Below are positions 34,883-42,171 of a stretch of DNA of 64,000 nt, piece by piece (the first letter of the stretch is position 1; each line of letters begins with the position of its first letter). This DNA comes from 66-474 sp044464225 (GTDB taxonomy: Bacteria > Pseudomonadota > Gammaproteobacteria > Xanthomonadales > Rhodanobacteraceae). The stretch is taken from contig JBIQLN010000002.1 in NCBI GenBank assembly GCA_044464225.1, positions 279,942-343,941 on the forward strand. Reading direction: 5' to 3'. Both the position numbers and the translations under genes were made by a program. The notes beneath the pieces are model-generated. The model did not search any database, was not told the DNA's origin, and was given only the letters and a program-made list of their open reading frames with translations.

Positions 34883-36382
34883 TCAGCCCTTCGCCGCCGA
34901 TGGCAGCCGCGATACCAGCCGCAGCGACACCGTCAGGCCTTCCAGTTGGTAGTGCGGCCTGAGGAAGAACTTCGAGCTGTAGTACCCCGGGGCGCCTTCC
35001 ACTTCCTCGACGACCACCTCGGCAGCCGCCAGCGGGTGGCTCGCCTTGGTTTCCTCGCTGGAATTGGCCGGGTCGCCATCCACGTATTGCAGGACCCAGT
35101 TGGTCAGCCATTTCTGCATCTGTTCGCGATCGCTGAAAGAGCCGATCTTGTCGCGCACGATGCACTTCAGGTAATGCGCAAACCGGCAACAGGCGAACAT
35201 GTAAGGAAGCCGCGCACCCAGCGCCGCATTGGCGGTCGCGTCGGGGTTGTCGTATTCCTCGGGCTTGTTCAGCGACTGCGCGCTGATGAACGCGGCCATG
35301 TCCGAGTTCTTGCGGTGCACCAGCGGCATCAGGCCCATCTTGTCCAGTTCGGCCGAACGGCGGTCGGTGATCGCGATTTCGGTGGGGCATTTCATGTCCA
35401 CGCCACCGTCGTCGCTCGGGAAGGTGTGCACCGGCAGGCCCTCGACTGCACCGCCCGACTCGATGCCGCGGATGCGCGAGCACCAGCCGTACTGCTTGAA
35501 CGAGCGGTTGATGTTCACCGCCATCGCATAGGCGGCGTTCTGCCAGGTGTACTTGGACGAATCGGCGCCGGAGGTGTCTTCCTCGAAGTCGAATTCCTCG
35601 ACCGGATCGGTCTTGGCGCCGTACGGCAGCCGCGCCAGGGTGCGCGGCATCGCCAGCGCGAGGTAACGCGAATCGTCCGACTCGCGCAGCGAGCGCCACG
35701 CCGCGTAGTCCGGCGTCGACTGGATCTTGGCGAGGTCGCGCGGATTGGACAGCTCGTTCCAGCTGTCGAAACCGAGCAGGGTGTGGTTGGCGGCGGCGAG
35801 GAACGGCGCATGCGCCGCCGCCGCGACCTGACCGATGCCGGCCAGCATCTCGACGTCCTGCGGGCTGTGGTCGAAGTAATAGTCGCCGACGAGGCACCCG
35901 TACGGTTCGCCGCCGAGCTGGCCGTATTCCTCTTCGTAGACCTTCTTGAAGATCGGGCTCTGGTCCCAGGCGGTGCCCTTGTAGCGCTTCAGGGTCTTGC
36001 CCAATTCCTTCTTGGAAATGTTGAAGACGCGGATCTTCAACTGCTGGTCGGTTTCGGTGTTGTTGACGAGGTAGTGCAGGCCGCGCCAGGCGCTTTCCAG
36101 TTTCTGGAAATCGGCGTGGTGCATGATCAGGTTCATCTGCTCGCTGATCTTGCGGTCCAGTTCGGCAATGTAGGCCTGGATGGTTTCGGTGAGGTCTTCG
36201 GAAACGATGTCCGACTTGTCGAGGACCTGTTCGGCCAGCGTGCGCACCGCCGATTCGACTTCCTCGCGGGCGCGGTCGCTCTTGGGTTTGAATTCCTTGT
36301 TGAGCAGGGCGGCAAAGTCGCCTGAATCGGCGGTTTTTTCGGCCGTGGCAACGGCGGATTCGGTTTCCTTCTGTGCGGCCAT
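34883..36382 (-). CDS. tssC: T6SS sheath large subunit TssC (VipB)
   Basis: Builds the contractile sheath with TssB. It has 499 residues, standard length. Family signatures are YIAELDRKISEQMNLIMHH, ESAWRGLHYLV, FNISKKELGKTL, GGEPYGCLVGDYYFDHSPQD, LGFDSWNELSNPRDLAKI, YGWCSRIRGIESGGAVEGLP and the C-terminal FFLRPHYQLEGLTVSLRLVS. The gene starts 5 bases after tssB with a GGAG ribosome site. Confidence 0.97.
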   Translation of the reverse strand: MAAQKETESAVATAEKTADSGDFAALLNKEFKPKSDRAREEVESAVRTLAEQVLDKSDIVSEDLTETIQAYIAELDRKISEQMNLIMHHADFQKLESAWRGLHYLVNNTETDQQLKIRVFNISKKELGKTLKRYKGTAWDQSPIFKKVYEEEYGQLGGEPYGCLVGDYYFDHSPQDVEMLAGIGQVAAAAHAPFLAAANHTLLGFDSWNELSNPRDLAKIQSTPDYAAWRSLRESDDSRYLALAMPRTLARLPYGAKTDPVEEFDFEEDTSGADSSKYTWQNAAYAMAVNINRSFKQYGWCSRIRGIESGGAVEGLPVHTFPSDDGGVDMKCPTEIAITDRRSAELDKMGLMPLVHRKNSDMAAFISAQSLNKPEEYDNPDATANAALGARLPYMFACCRFAHYLKCIVRDKIGSFSDREQMQKWLTNWVLQYVDGDPANSSEETKASHPLAAAEVVVEEVEGAPGYYSSKFFLRPHYQLEGLTVSLRLVSRLPSAAKG

Positions 36383-36387
36383 GTCGA

Positions 36388-36918
36388 TTACTCCTTGCTC
36401 GCGGCGTCGTCAGCCGCCTCTTCGGACGGCTTGGGGGCCGACGTCAACGATTGCAGCAATGCGGGATCACGGATCGCGTTGGCGATCAGCTTTTCGGCGC
36501 CGGCCTTGCCATCCATGTAGGTATTGAGGTTGGCAAGCTGGGTCCGCGCTTCGAGCAGCTTGGCGACCGCGCCGACCTTGCGGGCCACGGCCGCGGGCGA
36601 GAAGTCATCCATGCTTTCGAAGGTGACGTCGACGTTGAGGTTGCCCTCGCCCGTAAGCGTGTTGGGTACCGCAAACGACACCCGCGGCTTCATCGCCTGC
36701 AGGCGGCTGTCGAAATTGTCGACGTCGATCTCGAGCGCCTTGCGTTCTTCCACGCTTGGCAGCTCCGCGTTGTTGGCACCGGACAGGTCCGACATCACGC
36801 CCATCACGAACGGGACCTGGACCTTCTTCTGCGCGCCGAAGATCTCGACGTCGTATTCGATCTGCACGCGCGGCGCCCGATTGCGCGCGATGAACTTCTG
36901 ACTGCTCTGCTTGGCCAT
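36388..36918 (-). CDS. tssB: T6SS sheath small subunit TssB (VipA)
   Basis: Partner of TssC in the contractile sheath and carrier of ClpV/TagJ contacts. It has 176 residues. The ATG at 36918 has GAGGAG 7 bases upstream, so a longer in-frame start is rejected. Family sequence: SQKFIARNRAPRVQIEYDVE, LPFVMGVMSDLSG (here VPFVMGVMSDLSG), MKPRVSFAVPNTL, NVDVTFESMDDFSPAAVARK and LNTYMDGKAGAEKLI. It is the first gene of the T6SS transcription unit. Confidence 0.97.
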   Translation of the reverse strand: MAKQSSQKFIARNRAPRVQIEYDVEIFGAQKKVQVPFVMGVMSDLSGANNAELPSVEERKALEIDVDNFDSRLQAMKPRVSFAVPNTLTGEGNLNVDVTFESMDDFSPAAVARKVGAVAKLLEARTQLANLNTYMDGKAGAEKLIANAIRDPALLQSLTSAPKPSEEAADDAASKE

Positions 36919-37447
36919 AGCCTGTCTCCTCAAGGACAAAGAATCCGGGCGGGTGGCCCGGTGGCAACCACCGCGCTGCATTGCCGGAGACCGGCCGCCG
37001 CTTGCCGGTTTCCGCCACATCCGCACAACACGCGTACCCTGCGTCGGAAAGCGCTCACAGGCCCGTTGCGCCGACGTCCTGGAACGCCGGTGCAAATCCC
37101 TGGTCTCGCAAACCGTCTCCCTGTGTCGGGCCTCTTCCACGCCAGCCCGATCGGAACCACTGCAGAACGGCAGCGCGGCGCATCGCCGCAATGACGTTCC
37201 CGCCTCCCTTGGCGTGGCCCTCGCACCCTGTGCCACAAAGGTGGGCGAAGTCGAACCCTACGCCGTCAATTCAGTTTGTGTCAACAATCATCCACGCCCC
37301 GGATGCATGCACGCGCGCGACGATACCGCGCGATGCTGCCCGTCCGCGAGGATCCGGCGTGCGCCGCGGCCATTTCAGCGGCAATCCGTGCCGGCTTGCA
37401 TGTTAGGCTGCCGTCCGTCACCGTGATTTTTCCGAGTTCCCCCGCAC
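36919..37447. other. Divergent regulatory region between tssB and mltB (no gene)
   Basis: About 530 bases without a credible gene. ORFs here have Arg/Pro-rich, family-less translations. It must hold the promoter of the T6SS operon (leftward) and probably that of mltB (rightward). One candidate leftward sigma-70 promoter is annotated separately. No well-spaced sigma-54 site was found. Confidence 0.7.
37255..37284 (-). promoter_or_regulatory. Candidate promoter of the T6SS operon
   Basis: On the minus strand a perfect TTGACA (37284-37279) is followed after 18 bases by TAGGGT (37260-37255), a weak -10. It would give a leader of about 330 bases before tssB. The perfect -35 is notable in G+C-rich DNA, but the weak -10 and long leader keep confidence low. 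Confidence 0.3.
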
Positions 37448-38485
37448 ATGCTCCAAGCGCACCGCATCGGCTGGACGTCCGTGGCCCTGGCCGGACTCCT
37501 GCCCATCGTAGCCTTCGCCCAAGCCCCGCCTGCGCAAAATCCGTCACAGACTGCGGTGTCCGCCCAACCCGACCAGGCCGAACTGGTCCGCGAGGTCGCA
37601 GCCGCGACCGGCAAGGATCCGGCCTCGTTGAATGCGCTGCTGGATGGCGCGGTGGTGAAGCAGAGCATCATCGATGCGATGACGCGCCCGGCCGAAAGCA
37701 AGCCCTGGAGCGCGTATCGCCCGATCTTCCTGAATCCCGAGCGGATCGATGAAGGCGTGGTGTTCTATCGGCAGCACCACGCGCTGCTCGATCAGATCGG
37801 CCGGCAATACGGCGTGCCGCCGCAATACATCGTCGCGATCATCGGCGTGGAAACCAATTACGGCAGCAACACCGGCAGCTATCGCGTGCTGGACGCGCTG
37901 GTGACGCTGGCGTTCCATTACCCGCCGCGCGCGAAGTATTTCCGCGGTGAATTAAAGACGCTGCTGGAACTGCCCGCGGACAAGCTCCCGGGCGCCATTC
38001 CCGACATCTACGGATCCTATGCCGGTGCCCAGGGACTTGCGCAATTCATGCCGTCCAGCATCCGCGATTTCGCGGTGGACGCCGACGGCGATGGCCACAT
38101 CAACCTGATGGCTTCGTTGCCGGATGCCTTCGCCAGCATCGCCAACTATTTCCGGGCGCACGGCTGGCAGGCCGGTGAGCCAGTGGCGGTGCAAGCCGAT
38201 CCCAGCGCCACCGCCGCGCCGCCGCCGGCCTACGAGAACGTGATGCCGGACAAGCCGCTGGAGTCATTCACCGCGGCCGGCTACCCACCTACGGCCGGGG
38301 AAGATCCCTCGCTGCCGGCGAACCTGCTGACGCTGGATGGCGCGAACGGCACCGAATACTGGCTGACCTTCCAGAATTTCTACGTGATCACCCGCTACAA
38401 CCGGAGCCCGATGTACGCGATGGCCGTGATGCAGCTGGCCGACGCGATCGCGCACGGCATCGCCCAGGCGCCCGCCGCACAATGA
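37448..38485 (+). CDS. mltB: Membrane-bound lytic murein transglycosylase B
   Basis: Cleaves the MurNAc-GlcNAc bond in peptidoglycan with formation of anhydro-muropeptides. It has 345 residues. The N-terminus is a cleavable signal peptide (IGWTSVALAGLLPIVAFAQA) without a lipobox Cys, so the product is probably periplasmic and soluble instead of lipid-anchored. The catalytic Glu is E135 in IIGVETNYGS. Other family marks are YFRGELKTLLELP, GSYAGAQGLAQFMPSSIRDF and VDADGDGHINL. The stop overlaps the rlpA start (ATGA), so mltB, rlpA and dacC probably form an operon. Confidence 0.95.
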   Translation: MLQAHRIGWTSVALAGLLPIVAFAQAPPAQNPSQTAVSAQPDQAELVREVAAATGKDPASLNALLDGAVVKQSIIDAMTRPAESKPWSAYRPIFLNPERIDEGVVFYRQHHALLDQIGRQYGVPPQYIVAIIGVETNYGSNTGSYRVLDALVTLAFHYPPRAKYFRGELKTLLELPADKLPGAIPDIYGSYAGAQGLAQFMPSSIRDFAVDADGDGHINLMASLPDAFASIANYFRAHGWQAGEPVAVQADPSATAAPPPAYENVMPDKPLESFTAAGYPPTAGEDPSLPANLLTLDGANGTEYWLTFQNFYVITRYNRSPMYAMAVMQLADAIAHGIAQAPAAQ

Positions 38486-39381
38486 CGCGCGCGCTGCGCC
38501 CCATGTTGCTCGCGCTGCTGGCGCTGGCGGCCCTGGCGTTGACGGCCTGTTCGTCCAATCCGTCACGTCGGGACTCGGGTGGCAACCGCGCGTCGAACAC
38601 GTGGCGCGACGACACCAGCCTGTCGCAATCGGAGCGCTACCACCAGCGCAGGGACTCCACGCCCGACATCAAGGACATCGACTTCGGCAAGATTCCCGAG
38701 CCGGTGCCGATGCCCGAACCGCGTTCGCGCTATGGCAACAAGTCGCCGTACACCGTGAACGGCCAGACCTATCGCGTGCTGCCCAGCGCCGCGGGTTATC
38801 GCGAGCGCGGCATCGCCTCGTACTACGGCAGCAAGTTCAACGGCTACAAGACGTCCGATTTCGAAACCTACGACATGTACAAGTTCTCGGCGGCCAGCAA
38901 GGTGCTGCCGTTGCCGAGCTTCGCGCGGGTCACCAACCTGGAGAACGGCAAGAGCGTGATCGTGCGCGTCAACGACCGCGGCCCGTTCGTGCCCAACCGC
39001 GTGATCGACCTTTCGCTGGCCGCCGCGGTGCGCATCGGCATCTGGCCCAAGGGCACCGGGCTGGTCGAGGTGCAGGGCATCGATCCCTCGCATCCGACTG
39101 CGGAACCTGCTCCCCTCACCGCGGTCACACCGCGAACGGGCCGGCAACCGCTGCTGTACGTGCAAGTCGGGGCGTTCGCCGACGCGGCCAACGCCGACCG
39201 GCTGGCGGCGCGGCTGCGTGGGCTGAAACTGGGGCCGGTACGCGTGATCCCCGGCAACGCGAATGGACGCACGCTGCAGCGCGTGCAGATCGGTCCGTTG
39301 CCCGACGTGGATACGGTCGATCGCACCACCGCAAAACTCGATGCGCTCGGGTTGCCTCATGCAAGCGTCGCAGTAGAGTAG
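38482..39381 (+). CDS. rlpA: Septal ring lytic transglycosylase RlpA (lipoprotein)
   Basis: Outer-membrane lipoprotein that acts on denuded septal glycan during cell separation. It has 299 residues. Lipobox LTAC is at the end of a Leu/Ala-rich signal peptide (Cys about 23). The RlpA double-psi beta-barrel covers about 105-205 (ERGIASYYGSKFNGYKTSD, VRVNDRGPFVPNRVIDLS), and the C-terminal SPOR domain covers about 225-299 (LYVQVGAFADAANADRLAAR). SPOR domains bind septal peptidoglycan. Confidence 0.95.
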   Translation: MTRALRPMLLALLALAALALTACSSNPSRRDSGGNRASNTWRDDTSLSQSERYHQRRDSTPDIKDIDFGKIPEPVPMPEPRSRYGNKSPYTVNGQTYRVLPSAAGYRERGIASYYGSKFNGYKTSDFETYDMYKFSAASKVLPLPSFARVTNLENGKSVIVRVNDRGPFVPNRVIDLSLAAAVRIGIWPKGTGLVEVQGIDPSHPTAEPAPLTAVTPRTGRQPLLYVQVGAFADAANADRLAARLRGLKLGPVRVIPGNANGRTLQRVQIGPLPDVDTVDRTTAKLDALGLPHASVAVE

Positions 39382-39443
39382 GCGATTCATCGGGGTTGCC
39401 CCGCTGTCACCCATCGCTTCACTTTTCCGGATTTCGAAACCTG

Positions 39444-40733
39444 ATGAAAATCTCGCGTTCCCTGATGCTGGTGTCCCTGGTCGCATTCGCCGGTGCGCTT
39501 TTCGCGCAGACCGCGCTGCCTCCCAAACCCGCGACCCCGCCCAAGCCGGTGCCCACGATCCCGCAGACACCGATTCCACCGGCGCCGCAGCCTAACGCTC
39601 AGGCGTGGGTGCTGATGGATTACGCCAACGGGCAGATCCTGGCGTCCAGCAACATGGACCAGCGCCGCGCGCCCGCCTCGCTGACCAAGATCATGACCGA
39701 GTACGTGGTCAACTCGGAGATCAAGGCCGGCAAGATCCACATGGACGACAAGGTGCACATCAGCGAGCATGCCTGGCGCGCCGGCGGAGCAGGCACCGAC
39801 GGGTCGACCAGCTTCCTGAAACTGAATTCCGACGTGCCGCTGAAGGACCTTCTGTACGGCATGATCATCCAGTCCGGCAACGACGCCGCGATCGCGCTGG
39901 CCGAGCACGTCGCCGGCTCCGAGCAGGCGTTCGCGCAGATGATGAACGCCTACGCGCAGCGACTCGGCATGACGGGCACCCATTTCGTCAATGCCTCGGG
40001 CTATCCCGCGCCCGACCATTACAGCACCGCGCACGACATCGCGATCCTGTCGCGCGCGCTGATCCACAACTTCCCCGAGGAATACAAGATCTCGAAGATC
40101 AAGGCGTTCGAGTGGAACGGCATCACCCAGCACAACCGAAACACGCTGCTGTGGACCGACCCCACGGTGGACGGCATCAAGACCGGCTCGACCAAGGAAG
40201 CCGGTTTCTGCCTTGCCGCCTCGGCGCTTCGCGACGGCATGCGCCTGATCGCCGTGACGATGGGCGGCCCCGACATGAACGCCGCGACCACCGGCGACGA
40301 AGCGCTGCTTAACTGGGGCTTCAACTTCTACCGCACCCACGACCTCTACAAGGCGGGCCAGGTGCTGGCCACGCCGCGATTGTGGAAGGGAGAGGCCGAC
40401 ACGCTGGAACTCGGCATCGCCGAAGATGCGTCGGTGACCATCCCGCGTGGCCGCTACGACCAACTTCAGGCCACGCTGGAAATTCCGCAACGGCTGGTTG
40501 CGCCCTTCAAGCAGGGCCAGCAGGTCGGCACGCTGAAGATCGCCTTCGATGGCAAGCCGCTGGTCACGGAGCCACTCGTGGTATTGAAGGACGCGCCCCA
40601 GGGTGGCTTCTTCAAGCGGCTGTGGGATGCAATTCTCTTGTGGTTCCATCATGGCAACGGCACCACCACCACCCCGGCGCCGACCGTGTCGGTGTCGTCG
40701 GCGACCAGCGCCGCGACGCCGGCACAGCGTTGA
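39444..40733 (+). CDS. dacC: D-alanyl-D-alanine carboxypeptidase (PBP5/6 family)
   Basis: Trims the terminal D-Ala from peptidoglycan stem peptides. It has 429 residues. A signal peptide ends near ALFAQ and a Pro-rich linker follows (about 24-50). The three penicillin-binding motifs are SLTK (S79-K82), SGN (144-146) and KTG (246-248). A PBP5_C domain follows, then an amphipathic helix near the C-terminus (GGFFKRLWDAILLWFHH) that would anchor it to the inner membrane. A Thr/Ser/Ala-rich tail extends about 25 residues beyond the anchor, longer than usual. It follows rlpA by 62 bases. Confidence 0.94.
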   Translation: MKISRSLMLVSLVAFAGALFAQTALPPKPATPPKPVPTIPQTPIPPAPQPNAQAWVLMDYANGQILASSNMDQRRAPASLTKIMTEYVVNSEIKAGKIHMDDKVHISEHAWRAGGAGTDGSTSFLKLNSDVPLKDLLYGMIIQSGNDAAIALAEHVAGSEQAFAQMMNAYAQRLGMTGTHFVNASGYPAPDHYSTAHDIAILSRALIHNFPEEYKISKIKAFEWNGITQHNRNTLLWTDPTVDGIKTGSTKEAGFCLAASALRDGMRLIAVTMGGPDMNAATTGDEALLNWGFNFYRTHDLYKAGQVLATPRLWKGEADTLELGIAEDASVTIPRGRYDQLQATLEIPQRLVAPFKQGQQVGTLKIAFDGKPLVTEPLVVLKDAPQGGFFKRLWDAILLWFHHGNGTTTTPAPTVSVSSATSAATPAQR

Positions 40734-40739
40734 TTTTGC

Positions 40740-40837
40740 TCGTCATCCCGGAATCGCGCGATATCCGGAACCCGGCGTCTTTGCATTTCCATCATTCTGC
40801 AAAAGTCACTGGGTGCCGGCTTGCGCCGGAATGACGA
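40740..40837. repeat. Short intergenic element with inverted ends (TCGTCATCCCGG type)
   Basis: The left end TCGTCATCCCGG and right end CCGGAATGACGA are inverted copies with one mismatch, enclosing about 75 bases. The inner right part (GGTGCCGGCTTGCGCCGG) is itself a hairpin. It lies between dacC and ybeD and could form a large stem-loop acting as terminator or mRNA stabiliser. It belongs with the elements at 54734 and 62243. Confidence 0.7.
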
Positions 40838-40872
40838 ACGTGGATATTGTTCAAGATGTTTCGAGAAACAGA

Positions 40873-41160
40873 ATGCGCGAACTCGGCGACATCGAGAAGA
40901 ACGAAGGCCAGGGCTTCCAGTTTCCCGGCAGCTTCGAGATCACGGCGATGGGCAACGCCAACGCCAACCTTCGTGAGCGCGTGGGCGAGATCCTGCGCGA
41001 AATCGGGCTGTCGGTGCTGGATGCCAGCGTGCGCGAACGGGCGTCGAGCCAGGGCAACTACGTTTCGGTGAGCGTGGTCTTCAACTGCCCTTCGCGCGAG
41101 AAGTACGAGGAAGCCCACGCGGCACTGCGCGCCCATCCGGATATCCGGTACACGCTTTGA
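40873..41160 (+). CDS. ybeD: YbeD family protein (DUF493)
   Basis: Small cytosolic protein of unresolved biochemical role, commonly upstream of lipB. The 95-residue form starting MRELGDIEKNEGQGFQFPGS is preferred. The upstream in-frame ATG at 40831 falls inside the right arm of the intergenic repeat and adds residues with no family match. The core shows ITAMGNANANLRERVGEILR and SSQGNYVSVSVVFNCPSREK, as in E. coli YbeD (GNYHSVSI). Confidence 0.9.
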   Translation: MRELGDIEKNEGQGFQFPGSFEITAMGNANANLRERVGEILREIGLSVLDASVRERASSQGNYVSVSVVFNCPSREKYEEAHAALRAHPDIRYTL

Positions 41161-41223
41161 AGGGATCCGGGCGAAGCACACGGTTCCTGATTTGAACGGG
41201 GCGCACGGCTCTCGGCGTGGTGG

Positions 41224-41991
41224 ATGCGGATCGAAGTGGCGCAACGGGCATGGCCATCCACCGGGCCTGGCGCATCAATGGTTGCAATGAACACGACGGT
41301 TTCCCATATCGAATGCGAGCCCCGGCTCCCCCACTGCGGGAGCCCGCTCCTGGTGCGTCATCTCGGTCGCCAGCCGTACGAACCGGTGTGGCGCGCCATG
41401 CAGGCGTTCACCGACGCGCGGGGCCCGGCCACGCCGGACGAAGTGTGGCTGGTGCAACACGATCCGGTTTTCACGCTGGGCCAGGCCGGCAAGCCGGAAC
41501 ACGTGCTGGCGCCCGGCGACATCCCGGTGATCAACGTGGATCGCGGCGGCCAGGTGACCTACCACGGCCCCGGCCAGATCGTGGCCTACCCGCTGCTGGA
41601 CCTGCGCCGCCTGAAAATCGGCGTACGCGAACTGGTACGGCGGATCGAGCAATCCATCATCGACACGCTGGCCGAATGGAACGTCGTCGCCGTGCGCCGC
41701 GACGGTGCGCCGGGCGTGTACGTGGGCGAAGCCAAGATCGCGGCGCTGGGGCTCAGGGTGCGCCACGGCTGCACCTTCCACGGCCTTGCCTTCAACATCG
41801 CGATGGACCTGGAGCCCTTCCACCGCATCAATCCATGTGGTTACGCAGGCTTGTCGGTGACACAACTGCTAGACTTGGGCGGCCCGTCGCGGCTTGCCGA
41901 TGTCGAGGATGTGCTGATTGTTGAGCTGGGCCGACAATTCGGATTGTCGCCGCAGGATGCGGAGCCCGCCCTGCCCCGCGCCGCCGCATGA
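41224..41991 (+). CDS. lipB: Octanoyltransferase LipB
   Basis: Transfers octanoyl from acyl-carrier protein to lipoyl domains, the first step of protein lipoylation. Conserved sequence begins only at LLVRHLGRQPYEPVWRAMQA, so the true start may be 41278 or 41287 instead of 41224; none has a strong ribosome site. Visible are VWLVQHDPVFTLGQAGKPEH, DRGGQVTYHGPGQIVAYPLL, the catalytic Lys in GEAKIAALG and the catalytic Cys in RINPCGYAGL. The usual partner lipA does not follow; prc does. Confidence 0.94.
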   Translation: MRIEVAQRAWPSTGPGASMVAMNTTVSHIECEPRLPHCGSPLLVRHLGRQPYEPVWRAMQAFTDARGPATPDEVWLVQHDPVFTLGQAGKPEHVLAPGDIPVINVDRGGQVTYHGPGQIVAYPLLDLRRLKIGVRELVRRIEQSIIDTLAEWNVVAVRRDGAPGVYVGEAKIAALGLRVRHGCTFHGLAFNIAMDLEPFHRINPCGYAGLSVTQLLDLGGPSRLADVEDVLIVELGRQFGLSPQDAEPALPRAAA

Positions 41992-42171
41992 CTTGCGGCC
42001 GTATCCGGCGCCCATATTTTCCTATACCGTAAGCTCGGGCCGCGCCGCGACGAGCCTCACCCGCCCGGACCCCGCACCCGAACGCGTCAGCGAACGGCTG
42101 GCGTCTTTTTTCATCCCTGTCTGCGCCAAGAGCGCCCACGATCGTCCGCTCCGGTCGTACAAGGAATGTCC

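Noticed and set aside
37200..37260. Possible sigma-54 site (TGGCAC) upstream of tssB
   Set aside because: The GG and GC elements are 8 bases apart, not the required 10.
40831..40872. Earlier ATG start for ybeD
   Set aside because: It lies in the right inverted end of the intergenic repeat and the added residues have no family match.
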